Shown in pieces: positions 8,241 through 16,718 of a DNA stretch of 64,000 nt. The notes under the pieces are model-generated. The model was not told the origin of the DNA. It searched no databases and saw only the letters and a program-made list of their open reading frames with translations. Source of the DNA: DASZVB01 sp035545855 (GTDB taxonomy: Bacteria > Myxococcota_A > Polyangia > Polyangiales > Polyangiaceae); contig DASZXK010000192.1 of assembly GCA_035545855.1 (NCBI GenBank), positions 4,197-68,196 on the forward strand, given 5' to 3'. Position 1 is the stretch's first letter, and each line of letters begins with the position of its first letter. A program made the position numbers and the translations under genes.

Positions 8241-8726
8241 GTGCAGAGTGAACTGCCTCCCCCGCCCTCCGGCGATCGCCCCGACAGCGACCGGGATCGG
8301 CGACGCCTCGAGCGACTTCTTCCCGTGCTCGTGAAACGGCTGCTGGAGGCGGGGCTGGAGAAGCTCGCGGACGCGCCCGAGAACGCGCGGAACCTGGTCT
8401 CCGAGCTCAAGCTGCCCAAAGAGATCCTATCGCTCCTCCTCCAGCAGATCGACGAGACGAAGAACGGCCTCTACCGGGTGGTCGCGAGGGAAACCCGCGA
8501 GTTTCTCGAGCACACGAACCTCGCGGAAGAGATCGCCCGCGTCCTCACGACGCTCTCGTTCGAGATCAAGACGGAGGTCCGCTTCATCCCGAACGACTCG
8601 CGCCTCGGAGCATCCCCGGACGTCCGCGCGCGCGTGCGCGTGAAGAAGGGGGACTCGGAACGGAAGCCGTCGGTCCCGCCCTCGCAGCCCCCGCCTTCGG
8701 CGGCCAACGGAGAGCCCGAGACGTGA
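8241..8726 (+). CDS. Small helical protein of unknown function coupled to the esterase gene
   Basis: The 161-residue protein (GTG start at 8241) has a Pro-rich N-terminus, a mostly helical core (about 20-110) of amphipathic Leu/Glu/Lys-rich helices, and a Pro/Ser tail. There is no signal peptide or membrane segment. Its TGA overlaps the GTG of the downstream esterase gene (GTGA), so the two are translationally coupled. Because the neighbour resembles a polyester depolymerase, a granule-associated (phasin-like) role is possible, but I see no phasin signature and this is only a guess from context. Confidence 0.7.
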   Translation: MQSELPPPPSGDRPDSDRDRRRLERLLPVLVKRLLEAGLEKLADAPENARNLVSELKLPKEILSLLLQQIDETKNGLYRVVARETREFLEHTNLAEEIARVLTTLSFEIKTEVRFIPNDSRLGASPDVRARVRVKKGDSERKPSVPPSQPPPSAANGEPET

Positions 8727-11617
8727 GTCGCGCCGGGGGCCTTCCCTCGTCGCGAAAATCCCGAAGCGTGCGCCCGTCGAGAACGGGGGCAAAGACGCTC
8801 CTCGCCGCCGTCGCGCTCGCGGCGTCGCTCGTCTCCGCGCGCCCGAGCCACGCGGAGGTCGTCCTCGCGCCGAGTCCGGAAGGGTACATCGGAGCGTGGC
8901 TCCTCGCCGGGCCGCTGCCGCGCCGTTCGGGCCCCGCCGACGTGAGCATGCCGCTCCCCGCCGCAGGCGCTCCCGTCGGCGAACGGCTCGGGTGGCTCAC
9001 GTGGTCGCTCCGCGACGGCGGAACGGGCCCCCTCGACCTGAACCAGAAGTTCGGACCGAAGGAACGCCGCGCCGCGCTCGCGACGGTCCTGTCCGTGCCG
9101 TCGGAGGTCGAAGCCCTGCTCCTCGTCTCCGCCGACGGCTACCTGACGGTGGGACTCGACGGACAGACCGTCTTCACGCGACCCATTCCACACCTCCGCG
9201 GCTTCGGGCTCGATCCGATCCCGCTGACGCTCGCGCCCGGCGACCACACGCTCACCTTGCTCCTCGAGCGTCGCGGCGGGCCCTGGAACGTCGAGGCGCG
9301 CCTCGTCTCCCGTGCGGACCTCGAGCCGCCGCCGGGCGTTCGTCTGAAGTATCCGGGGACGACCGACGCGGAGGCCCAGGCGCTCGCCGCGAAGCTGTCG
9401 CACGTCACGGTCCGGGCCGGGCTCGTCCCGGCGGGATACCAGCCGCGCGTCGTCGTGGAGTTCCCGCGGGGCGCCCCGGTGGACCCGTCGGTCCACGTGC
9501 AGGTCTCCGAGACGCTGAAGGGCGCGGCGCTGGGCTCGCCGATCGACGCGGGGGCGTTGCCCATCGACGGCGGCGGCGCGGAGCCGCTCACCGTGTTCCT
9601 TCCGGCGGTGCCCGCGAACCATCGCGGTTCCGTCCCGGACGACATCGCCGTGACCGTCGCTTCGGGGACGACGCGCCACTCTCCGGCGCTCGACGGGGTC
9701 GCTCCGGCCCTCGCCGAGCGCCTGCTCGCGGTCCGCGCCTCCGTCCAGGAAGGCAAGCATCCGACGCTCTACGATCCGGAGGTCGTCGTCGCGAGCGCGA
9801 CGGAGCTCGTCCGCGAGCTCGGGGCGCTCGCCGATCGCGGAGACGGGTTCCTCCCTTCGGTGGAGAAGCGAGCCGCGTCGTTCGTGGACGCGGTGGAGCA
9901 GGATCGAGACCCGATCCTGGAACCGGGAGTGCAGATCCTGGCCCTCCCGTCCCCGGTGGATGGAGAGCCGGACGGCATGCGCGTCCACGTGCCGCGGAGC
10001 TACAAGCCGGGGGAGGCGCGGAAGTACCCGCTCGTCGTCGTGCTCCACGGTTACCAGGGGAGCCCGGCGGGGGTGATGAACGCGTTCCTCGGCACGGAGT
10101 CGCTCGCTCCGCATCCGGCCGTCGACGGCTTCGTGATCGCGCCGAACGCACACGGGGACGCCTTCTACCGCGGCCCGGGCGAGGTCACCGTCATCGACGC
10201 CATCTCCTGGGCGCTCCGGACTTACCCGATCGACCCGGACCGCGTCTCCATCACCGGGATCTCGATGGGCGGCACCGGCGCGACGCACATCGCGTTCCGC
10301 TACCCGGACCTCTTCACGACCGTCGCGGCACTCGCCGGCTACCACAGCCACTTCGTCCGGCGCGACGTGACCGGAAAGCCCCTCCGCGCCTGGGAATGGA
10401 TGGAGCTCTCGCGCTGGTCTCCCGTGAGCTACGCGGAGAACGGCAAGGATCTCTTTCTCTACGCGACCCAGGGGACGCAAGATCTTCCCCTGGTCCACAC
10501 CACGTCGCTCGCCGACCGATGGCGAATGCTCGGCTACGACCTCAAGGAGGACTACCCGGAGATCGGGCACGACGTCTGGCGCATCGCGTGGAAGGACGCT
10601 TCGCTCTTCCCGCTCCTCACCGGAAGGCGGCGCGTCACGGATCCGACGCACATCGTCTACCGGACGGATTGCCTCCGCCTCGGCAAGCGGGCCTGGGTGA
10701 ACGTGACGGACCTCGAGAGCTGGGGCGTGCCCGCGCGCGTGGACGCCAGGGTCGCCGCGAAGGACACCGTCGTCGTCCACACCAGCGGCACCGACGGGCT
10801 CCAGGTGACGCGCCCGGTGCGGTGGATCAAGGAGGCGACGCCGCTCACCGTCGTGGTGGACGGTCAGAAGTTCCCCGTCGGTACGGAGCCGACGCTCGCC
10901 GTGTCCAAGGACGCGGGCGGCAGGTGGGTCGCCGGGGCGCGGGAGCGAGCCCCGGGCGAGAAGCGCGCCGGCCTCGAGGGACCGATCCGTGACGCCTGGT
11001 CGGCGCCCCTCGCGTTCGTGTACGGCACGCTGGATCCGGCGCAGACGAACGCGACGCGCGAGCTCGCCGAGCACTTCGAGGCGCGCTACGGCGGCTCCGC
11101 GAAGTACCCGGTGATTGCGGACGTGGCCCTCCCGAAGTCGATGATGGACACGCACTCGCTGTTCCTGGTCGGCTCCCCCGCGGCGAACGCCGTCGTCCGC
11201 GACCTGGACGCGGGCCTGACGTTCGGCATCACGGACGCGGGCGTGCGCGAGCCGCGCGGCACCCTCACCGGAGACGACGAGCTCGGCTTCCTCTACGTCC
11301 AGCCGAACCCGTGGAACCCGTCACGGTACGTCGTCTTGCTCGAGGCGAAGAACGCGCGCGGACTCTTCCGCGCGCTCTCGCTCCCGATGCAGCTCCCCGA
11401 CTTCATCGTCTACGATTCGAGGGTCGCTCCTGCGGCGGGCCAGCAGGTCCTCGCGGACGCGAGTGTCCTCGCGGCCGGCTATTTCGATCGGAACTGGGCG
11501 CTTCCTGCCGACTTCTCGGACCGGATTGCGATATCTGCGGGGCGCGACGGCTCCTGGTGGGTTCCGCCTTCGGAACCCCGTACTCCCGCCGGAGCTCCGA
11601 AAGCTCCGCCTCCGTGA
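8723..11617 (+). CDS. Large exported esterase/peptidase with alpha/beta-hydrolase domain (PHB depolymerase-like)
   Basis: The 964-residue protein has a long basic N-terminus and a signal peptide (TLLAAVALAASLVS, cleavage after SHA). A roughly 400-residue N-terminal region of unrecognised beta-rich domains is followed by an esterase core. That core has the strand VVVLHGYQGSP, the nucleophile elbow GISMGGTGA (Ser about 514) and a likely catalytic His in EIGHDVWRIAW, as in feruloyl esterase/LpqC/PHB depolymerase-type enzymes. It should hydrolyse an ester or peptide substrate outside the cytoplasm. A GTG at 8768 would give a more typical signal peptide. The last 215 bases overlap the convergent pseudouridine synthase gene, and codon use loses its GC bias in the final ~50 bases. 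Confidence 0.85.
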   Translation: MSRAGGLPSSRKSRSVRPSRTGAKTLLAAVALAASLVSARPSHAEVVLAPSPEGYIGAWLLAGPLPRRSGPADVSMPLPAAGAPVGERLGWLTWSLRDGGTGPLDLNQKFGPKERRAALATVLSVPSEVEALLLVSADGYLTVGLDGQTVFTRPIPHLRGFGLDPIPLTLAPGDHTLTLLLERRGGPWNVEARLVSRADLEPPPGVRLKYPGTTDAEAQALAAKLSHVTVRAGLVPAGYQPRVVVEFPRGAPVDPSVHVQVSETLKGAALGSPIDAGALPIDGGGAEPLTVFLPAVPANHRGSVPDDIAVTVASGTTRHSPALDGVAPALAERLLAVRASVQEGKHPTLYDPEVVVASATELVRELGALADRGDGFLPSVEKRAASFVDAVEQDRDPILEPGVQILALPSPVDGEPDGMRVHVPRSYKPGEARKYPLVVVLHGYQGSPAGVMNAFLGTESLAPHPAVDGFVIAPNAHGDAFYRGPGEVTVIDAISWALRTYPIDPDRVSITGISMGGTGATHIAFRYPDLFTTVAALAGYHSHFVRRDVTGKPLRAWEWMELSRWSPVSYAENGKDLFLYATQGTQDLPLVHTTSLADRWRMLGYDLKEDYPEIGHDVWRIAWKDASLFPLLTGRRRVTDPTHIVYRTDCLRLGKRAWVNVTDLESWGVPARVDARVAAKDTVVVHTSGTDGLQVTRPVRWIKEATPLTVVVDGQKFPVGTEPTLAVSKDAGGRWVAGARERAPGEKRAGLEGPIRDAWSAPLAFVYGTLDPAQTNATRELAEHFEARYGGSAKYPVIADVALPKSMMDTHSLFLVGSPAANAVVRDLDAGLTFGITDAGVREPRGTLTGDDELGFLYVQPNPWNPSRYVVLLEAKNARGLFRALSLPMQLPDFIVYDSRVAPAAGQQVLADASVLAAGYFDRNWALPADFSDRIAISAGRDGSWWVPPSEPRTPAGAPKAPPP

Positions 11618-12305
11618 GGGGGCGAGCTTCGCCCGGACGAAGTCCCTCGCTCGTGATGCCGGCGAAAGACAGGCGGGACAGCCGCATGACGGGGAAGCCC
11701 GTCGCCTCGCCGAGCCGGTGAATCTGCCGGTTCTTCCCCTCGCGGAGGACGATCTCGAGCCACGTCTTGTCGCCTTCGTAGCGGAGGACGCTCACCTCCG
11801 CGGGGCGCGTCTTCCGCCCGTTCACCTCGATCGGCTCCTGCCAGCGCTCGAGGTCCTTCTCGCCGACCTTGCCCTGCACCTTGGCGACGTACACCTTCGG
11901 CGATTCCTTCCTCGGATGAAGGAGCCCGAGCGCGAAGTCGCCGTCGTTCGTGAGGAGGAGCGTGCCGCTCGTGTGGAAGTCGAGACGACCCACGGGGACG
12001 ACACGCGCCGGGACCTTCTTCAGGTATTCCGCGACCGTCGGTCGCCCCGCGGGATCGCTCATGGTGCTGACGACGTTTCGCGGCTTGTTGAAGACGAGGT
12101 AGTGCTTCTCTTCCGCGAACACGCGCTTGCCGTCGATCTCGACCCGCGACGTCTCCGGATCGGCCCGACTGCCGAGCTCCGTGACGACCTTGCCGTCCAC
12201 GGTGACCCGCCCCGCGACGATGAGCGCCTCCGCCTTTCGGCGGGACGCGACTCCGGCGCGAGCGAGGATCTTCTGAAGGCGTTCTCCGGCCACCGGGGCG
12301 CCCAT
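11403..12305 (-). CDS. RsuA/RluB-family pseudouridine synthase
   Basis: The 300-residue protein has an N-terminal S4 domain (ERLQKILARAGVASRRKAE, then VTVDGKVV) and the catalytic core motif VGRLDFHTSGTLLLTNDG with the active-site Asp. REGKNRQIHR and GFPVMRLSRL follow, all diagnostic of RsuA/RluB/RluE/RluF enzymes. It isomerises uridine in rRNA, most likely 23S as RluB, but the exact site is not proven. ATG 12305 is chosen because it places the S4 domain at the N-terminus. A basic Arg/Pro/Ser tail (about 235-300) is encoded inside the end of the convergent esterase gene and has non-biased codons, so it may be dispensable read-through. Confidence 0.92.
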   Translation of the reverse strand: MGAPVAGERLQKILARAGVASRRKAEALIVAGRVTVDGKVVTELGSRADPETSRVEIDGKRVFAEEKHYLVFNKPRNVVSTMSDPAGRPTVAEYLKKVPARVVPVGRLDFHTSGTLLLTNDGDFALGLLHPRKESPKVYVAKVQGKVGEKDLERWQEPIEVNGRKTRPAEVSVLRYEGDKTWLEIVLREGKNRQIHRLGEATGFPVMRLSRLSFAGITSEGLRPGEARPLTEAELSELRREYGVPKAEPTRSRRAPQISQSGPRSRQEAPSSDRNSRPRGHSRPRGPAGPPQERPSNRRR

Positions 12306-12378
12306 TAACAGAACCCCCACCCCCGCGGTACCCGGAACGCCCTTTCCGCGCGCGGCGCGTCGCGCTAGGGAGTCCGCC

Positions 12379-12732
12379 ATGCGTCGCGTCGAGAAACCCT
12401 GGGGTCACGAGCTGATCTGGGCCGAAACGGACCGCTACGTCGCGAAGATGCTCTTCGTCGCGAAGGGCCAGCGGCTGAGCCGGCAGTACCACCGGAAGAA
12501 GGACGAGACGTTCTTCGTCGAAACCGGGGAACTCACGCTCGAGATCGGGCAGGCCCCGTCGATCCAGACGCTGGAGCTCAAGCCGGGGGACAGCTTCCAC
12601 TGCCCCCCCGGAACCGTCCACCGGATGGTCGGAAAGACGGACGTCCGCGTCTTCGAGGTGTCCACCCCGGAGATCGACGACGTCGTCCGCCTCGAAGACG
12701 CTTACGGCCGCGAAGGCACCGACGCTCCCTGA
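12379..12732 (+). CDS. Cupin-fold protein of the phosphomannose isomerase type II family
   Basis: The 117-residue protein is a single cupin domain. It begins RRVEKPWGHELIWA, contains QRLSRQYHRKKDETFFVETGE and PGDSFHCPPGTVHRM, and so carries the conserved His and Glu metal ligands of the cupin core. The sequence resembles the C-terminal domain of mannose-1-phosphate guanylyltransferase/phosphomannose isomerase, here free-standing. It could interconvert a sugar phosphate or bind a small ligand. ATG 12379 lies 74 bases from the divergent pseudouridine synthase start. There is no sugar-nucleotide gene directly beside it. Confidence 0.85.
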   Translation: MRRVEKPWGHELIWAETDRYVAKMLFVAKGQRLSRQYHRKKDETFFVETGELTLEIGQAPSIQTLELKPGDSFHCPPGTVHRMVGKTDVRVFEVSTPEIDDVVRLEDAYGREGTDAP

Positions 12733-12756
12733 GCGCCGCCCCCGGGCGCGCCTCCG

Positions 12757-13551
12757 CTATTTCTTCGGCGCCGCGTCGGGAGTCTTCGTGTCCCCCGCGG
12801 GCTTCGCCGTGTCCGTCTTCGTCGCATCGGACTTGGGCGCGTCGGCCTTCTCCGCATCGGCGGCGCCCTTCTGAGCGTCCGCGGCTTTCTGCTCCTCCGC
12901 GCGCTCTTTCTCCTCCGCGATGCGATGAGCGATCTCGTCCCTGTCCCACCGATCCACGTGGCCGTCGAAGTCCAGATCGACGCCCATGCGCTCGAGCTGC
13001 CCGTCCGCGTAGACCTCCCACACGTCGGCCTTGCCGTCGTGGTTCGTGTCCCTCTGGACGCGAGAGAGCTTCCCCTTCACGTAGTAGCGGGTCTCGTCGG
13101 GACGGCCGTCCCCGTTGTCGTCCAGCTCCACCTTCGAGATGCGGCCGCCCGAGAACCGGATCCAGGTGTCGACCTTGCCGTCGTAGTTGCTGTCCGCCTG
13201 CTCGTCGACGGCGTCACCCTTGTCGTTGTACGTCCGGACGACGTCCTTCGCGCCGTCGAGATTCGTGTCGATCTCCCGGCAAAACAGGACCCTCCGGCGA
13301 TCGTCGCCTTCACCGAGCACGCCGAACACGCGGCGCACGTTCGGCATCATCGCGCCGGGCCCGGTGGACTCCACCACTTCACGATCCGCACGCCCCTTGA
13401 AATCGCAGCGTGAACCGTCGTCCGCGGCGCCGTTCATCTTCCGCTGGTCGATCGCCGGATTCGCTCGCGACGCGGGAGTCTGGGACGTCGCGCCACCGCC
13501 GCACGCCACGGCCGCGAGCGACAGCGAAAGCAGAGGGACGAGGGTCTTCAC
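12757..13551 (-). CDS. Lipoprotein with EF-hand-like Asp loops (second of a pair)
   Basis: The 264-residue protein starts with a lipoprotein signal (SLSLAAVAC, Cys 17). The central region has five Asp-rich loops of the DxNxDGxxD type: DTNLDGAKD, DSNYDGKVD, DDNGDGRPD, DTNHDGKAD and DLDFDGHVD. These resemble calcium-binding loops of dockerin or thrombospondin type 3 repeats. Each is followed by an aromatic-rich strand such as WIRFSGGRISKVE. The last 70 residues are low-complexity Ala/Lys/Asp. It overlaps the upstream paralogue by ATGA. I infer a calcium-stabilised envelope protein; the specific role is unknown. Confidence 0.8.
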   Translation of the reverse strand: MKTLVPLLSLSLAAVACGGGATSQTPASRANPAIDQRKMNGAADDGSRCDFKGRADREVVESTGPGAMMPNVRRVFGVLGEGDDRRRVLFCREIDTNLDGAKDVVRTYNDKGDAVDEQADSNYDGKVDTWIRFSGGRISKVELDDNGDGRPDETRYYVKGKLSRVQRDTNHDGKADVWEVYADGQLERMGVDLDFDGHVDRWDRDEIAHRIAEEKERAEEQKAADAQKGAADAEKADAPKSDATKTDTAKPAGDTKTPDAAPKK

Positions 13552-14330
13552 TTCTTCTTCTCCCCGGCGGCCGGCGTGGTCTCCACCGGAATGTCGGACG
13601 CTTTGTTCTCGAGCTCCGTCGGGACGGCCTCGGGCGTCGTCTTGTCGAACGTCGCGCCGGTCGCTGCCTTCTCGGAGGCGCGCTCCGGCGGCACGTATCC
13701 GCTCGCTTCACCGCAGACGTTCACGGTCGCGCCCGGATCCGGGTGGCCGTCGCCGTCCACGTCGGAGTGGATGACCGGGCATTCGGGCTGGTCGGGCTTC
13801 GGGTACTCCCACCACTGATCGACCTGCGCGTCCCCGTCGGAGTCGCGCTCGGCGCGGGCGAGCTTGCCGCCCTGGTAGAACTGCCAGGTGTCGAGTCGAC
13901 CGGCGAGCGTCGTCGCTCGCTGCTTCTCGACGACGACGCCGCCCTGGAACAGGGCGATCTCGTCGACGCGACCGTCCCGGTCGTAGTCGTTCTCGCGCCG
14001 GGTCACGTTGCCGGAGCCGTCCCGGTACACCCAGGAGTCCACGACGCCGTCGAAGTTCATGTCGACCGAGCGACACACCTCGTGCCCGCCGGAGGAAACG
14101 ATGACGATGTCGGGCCTCGCGTCCCCACCGACGTTGATCTTCTCGGCGGACCCGGAATCGACGGGGCACGCCTGGTGCGCGATGCGGATATCGCGTCGCG
14201 TCACCTCCCCCGGCTGGTTGGCTCCGCCCACGGAAACGGAGCCCCCGCACGCAGCCAGCGGGAGAACGGCCCCGAGCAGCAGGGACTTTCGGACCAAGTG
14301 CCGGAAACGCATGGCGAATCTCGATTTCAT
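13548..14330 (-). CDS. Lipoprotein with EF-hand-like Asp loops (first of a pair)
   Basis: The 260-residue protein has a lipoprotein signal (LLLGAVLPLAACGG) and Asp loops DMNFDGVVD, DYDRDGRVD, DSDGDAQVD and DVDGDGHPD. Intervening strands such as SWVYRDGSGNVTRRE and TWQFYQGGKLARAE match the pattern of its downstream neighbour, so the two are tandem paralogues made in a coupled operon. A second ATG at 14312 is an equally possible start; neither has a clear Shine-Dalgarno. The AT-rich patch around 14514-14545, between this gene and the divergent regulator gene, probably holds its promoter. Confidence 0.8.
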   Translation of the reverse strand: MKSRFAMRFRHLVRKSLLLGAVLPLAACGGSVSVGGANQPGEVTRRDIRIAHQACPVDSGSAEKINVGGDARPDIVIVSSGGHEVCRSVDMNFDGVVDSWVYRDGSGNVTRRENDYDRDGRVDEIALFQGGVVVEKQRATTLAGRLDTWQFYQGGKLARAERDSDGDAQVDQWWEYPKPDQPECPVIHSDVDGDGHPDPGATVNVCGEASGYVPPERASEKAATGATFDKTTPEAVPTELENKASDIPVETTPAAGEKKK

Positions 14331-14522
14331 GGGGTCGACTGGAGCGACGAGCGGAGGCGTCCCCTCCGGGCGATGCCGGAGTCGGCGTTCTCCACCTCGA
14401 AAAAAGCAGGACGTGCTCGTCGATGCTAGGCGGCCCAGATCCCGGTGGCAAGCGTCCGCTCTGCCCGGAAGGGAGCAGCAAGCGTCGCAACCGAACGGAC
14501 GGGAGATTCAGCTATCTTTATG

Positions 14523-14535
14523 ATTTCAATGAAAT
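14523..14535. promoter_or_regulatory. Perfect 6-bp dyad in the AT-rich gap upstream of the RHH gene
   Basis: ATTTCA-A-TGAAAT is a perfect dyad with a one-base centre, lying in the only markedly AT-rich patch of this region. It sits about 30 bases upstream of the -35 box of the ribbon-helix-helix gene and in the divergent gap shared with the lipoprotein pair. Ribbon-helix-helix proteins bind short dyads, so it could be the operator of that regulator. This is inference; no second copy was noticed. Confidence 0.35.
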
Positions 14536-14563
14536 ATCTGGCGACGCCCGCGGGAAGTCTCGA

Positions 14564-14592
14564 TTGACACCATGTATATGGGAATCTATTGT
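14564..14592 (+). promoter_or_regulatory. Consensus housekeeping promoter for the RHH regulator
   Basis: A perfect -35 TTGACA (14564-14569) is followed by a 17-base spacer and TATTGT (14587-14592, four of six matches to TATAAT). Transcription would begin near 14599, giving a leader of about 26 bases before ATG 14625. A consensus -35 with ideal spacing is unusual in DNA this GC-rich and suggests strong expression unless repressed. Confidence 0.65.
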
Positions 14593-14624
14593 AACGGCTG
14601 GCAAGTCCGCTCCGAGCCTCCGCG

Positions 14625-14825
14625 ATGTCCCGCAAGAAAATCTCGACGACGGTCTACATCACGCCGGAGCAAAACGAGCGGCTCCATCTGCTACACGAGC
14701 GCACGAAAGTGCCCGTCGCCGTCTACATCCGCGAGGGGATCGATCTGGTCCTGAAGCGCTACGAGCACGAGCTCCCGGGGCAGATGTCTCTCGGGGAGAC
14801 GGCTCCGCGCGCCGCACGGAAGTGA
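14625..14825 (+). CDS. Ribbon-helix-helix (CopG-like) DNA-binding protein
   Basis: The 66-residue protein reads as one ribbon-helix-helix domain. A short basic N-terminus (SRKK) leads into a beta strand STTVYITPEQ, helix A (NERLHLLHERTK) and helix B (VPVAVYIREGIDLVLKRY), with a short disordered tail. Such proteins dimerise and insert the paired strands into the DNA major groove, usually as repressors. No toxin gene is adjacent, so it is not an evident antitoxin; lepA follows 85 bases downstream. ATG 14625 has no clear Shine-Dalgarno. A strong promoter and a short dyad lie upstream, consistent with autoregulation. Confidence 0.85.
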   Translation: MSRKKISTTVYITPEQNERLHLLHERTKVPVAVYIREGIDLVLKRYEHELPGQMSLGETAPRAARK

Positions 14826-14910
14826 CGGACGCGCTCGCCGTCCCGGGCGTGCTCGTGTGGTATGCCCTCGCGGCGTTTTCGGGCGAGTGCCCGCTAGGAC
14901 CTTCCCCGAC

Positions 14911-16713
14911 ATGCCGACGGACCCCGCGATCATCCGCAACTTCTCGATCATCGCGCACGTCGATCACGGCAAGAGCACCCTCGCCGACCGGATCCTGGAA
15001 CTCACCGGAGCGCTCACCGCGCGGGAGAGCAGAAACCAGTTCCTGGACAAGATGGAGATCGAGCGAGAGCGCGGGATCACCATCAAGGCGCAGTCCGTCC
15101 GGCTGAAGTTCAAGGCGAAGGACGGCAAGGAGTACCAGCTCCAGCTCATCGACACGCCGGGCCACGTGGACTTCTCCTACGAGGTGAGCCGGAGCCTCTC
15201 CGCGTGCGAGGGCGCGCTCCTGGTCGTGGACGCGACGCAGGGCGTGCAAGCGCAGACGGTCGCGAACGTGTACCTCGCGCTCGACAACAATCTCGAGATC
15301 ATCCCCGTGCTGAACAAGGTCGACTTGCCGTCGGCCGACGTGGACCGCGCCGTCACGATGATCGAGGAGGTCATCGGGCTCGACTGCAGCGGCGCGCAGC
15401 TCGTCAGCGCCAAGACGGGCCTCGGCGTGCCCGAGCTCCTGGAGGCGATCGTGGAGCGAATCCCGCCGCCGAAGGGGGATCCGACGGCGCCGCTCCAGGC
15501 CCTCGTCTTCGACAGCTGGTACGACAGCTACCGCGGCGCCGTCGTGATGGTGCGCGTGAAGCAGGGCGTCCTCAGGAAGGGCGAGAAGATCCGCTTCATG
15601 GCGACGGGCCGGACGTACGAGGTCGTCGAGCTCGGCTGCTTCAACCCGCACCCCCAGGCGCTCACGGAGCTCGGCCCGGGCGAGGTCGGCTTCGTCGCCG
15701 CGAACATCAAGAGCGTCAGCGACACGAAAATCGGGGACACCGTGACCACGGCCGTGAAGCCTTCGACGGTCGAGCTCCCGGGTTTCAAGGAAGTGAAGCC
15801 GATGGTCTTCGCTGGCATCTTCCCGACGGACTCGGCTCAGTACGAGGACCTCCGGGACTCGCTCGCGAAGCTCCAGATGAACGACGCCTCCTTCCAGTTC
15901 GAGCCGGACACGTCGGAGGCGCTCGGGTTCGGGTTCCGCTGCGGCTTCCTCGGGCTCCTCCACATGGAGATCATCCAGGAGCGCCTCGAGCGCGAGTACA
16001 ACCTGGACCTCATCACCACCGCGCCGAGCGTCGTCTATCACGCATACAAGAAAGACGGCGAGATGATCCGGGTGGAAAATCCCTCCAAGCTCCCGGACAT
16101 CGGCGAGACGGACCGCATCGAGGAACCGATCATGAAGGTGACGGTCCACGTGCCCTCGGAATACGTCGGCGCGGTGGTGGCGCTCTGCGAGGACCGCCGC
16201 GGGGTGCAGAAGGGCATCCAGTACGCGACGCCGACGCACGTCGTCGTGACGTACGAGCTCCCGCTCGCGGAAGTGATCCTGGATTTCCACGACAAGCTGA
16301 AGAGCGTCTCTCGCGGCTACGCGAGCATGGACTACGAGCTCATCGGGTACCGCCCGGAGAAGCTCGTGAAGCTCGACATGCTCGTGAACGGGGAGGCGCT
16401 CGACGCCCTCTCCGTCATCGTCCACAAGGACACGGCGTACACCCGGGGCCGCGCCCTCGCCGCGAAGCTGAAGGAGCTCGTTCCGCGCCAGCAGTACGAA
16501 GTGGCCATCCAGGCGGCCATCGGGTCGAAGATCATCAGCCGTGAGACCGTCCGCGCGATGCGAAAGGACGTGACGGCCAAGTGCTACGGTGGGGACATCA
16601 CCCGCAAGCGGAAGCTGCTCGAGAAGCAGAAAGAGGGAAAGAAGCGGATGAAGCAGGTCGGCAAGGTGGACGTTCCCCAGGAGGCGTTTCTCGCCGTCCT
16701 GAAGCTCGAGTGA
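14911..16713 (+). CDS. lepA: Elongation factor 4 (LepA) GTPase
   Basis: The 600-residue protein has the usual LepA length and domain order. The GTPase domain begins with FSIIAHVDHGKSTLADRILE (G1), followed by RERGITIKAQ (G2), DTPGHVDF (G3), NKVDLP (G4) and a SAKTG-type G5. Domains II, III and V follow, then the LepA-specific C-terminal domain with CYGGDITRKRKLLEKQKEGK. LepA back-translocates or remodels stalled ribosomes. ATG 14911 is chosen because the conserved N-terminal PTDPAIIRNFSIIAH starts there; the frame is open upstream. The stop is 5 bases before the M16 peptidase start. Confidence 0.98.
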   Translation: MPTDPAIIRNFSIIAHVDHGKSTLADRILELTGALTARESRNQFLDKMEIERERGITIKAQSVRLKFKAKDGKEYQLQLIDTPGHVDFSYEVSRSLSACEGALLVVDATQGVQAQTVANVYLALDNNLEIIPVLNKVDLPSADVDRAVTMIEEVIGLDCSGAQLVSAKTGLGVPELLEAIVERIPPPKGDPTAPLQALVFDSWYDSYRGAVVMVRVKQGVLRKGEKIRFMATGRTYEVVELGCFNPHPQALTELGPGEVGFVAANIKSVSDTKIGDTVTTAVKPSTVELPGFKEVKPMVFAGIFPTDSAQYEDLRDSLAKLQMNDASFQFEPDTSEALGFGFRCGFLGLLHMEIIQERLEREYNLDLITTAPSVVYHAYKKDGEMIRVENPSKLPDIGETDRIEEPIMKVTVHVPSEYVGAVVALCEDRRGVQKGIQYATPTHVVVTYELPLAEVILDFHDKLKSVSRGYASMDYELIGYRPEKLVKLDMLVNGEALDALSVIVHKDTAYTRGRALAAKLKELVPRQQYEVAIQAAIGSKIISRETVRAMRKDVTAKCYGGDITRKRKLLEKQKEGKKRMKQVGKVDVPQEAFLAVLKLE

Positions 16714-16718
16714 CGCTC

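Noticed and set aside
8471..11155. An 894-codon minus-strand open frame opposite the esterase gene
   Set aside because: It is a GC artefact of the esterase gene: Arg/His/Glu-rich low-complexity product with no motif, no start context and no continuity with neighbours.
14330..14563. Possible toxin-antitoxin locus at the ribbon-helix-helix gene
   Set aside because: No toxin-like open frame lies next to the regulator on either side; the neighbours are lepA and a lipoprotein pair.
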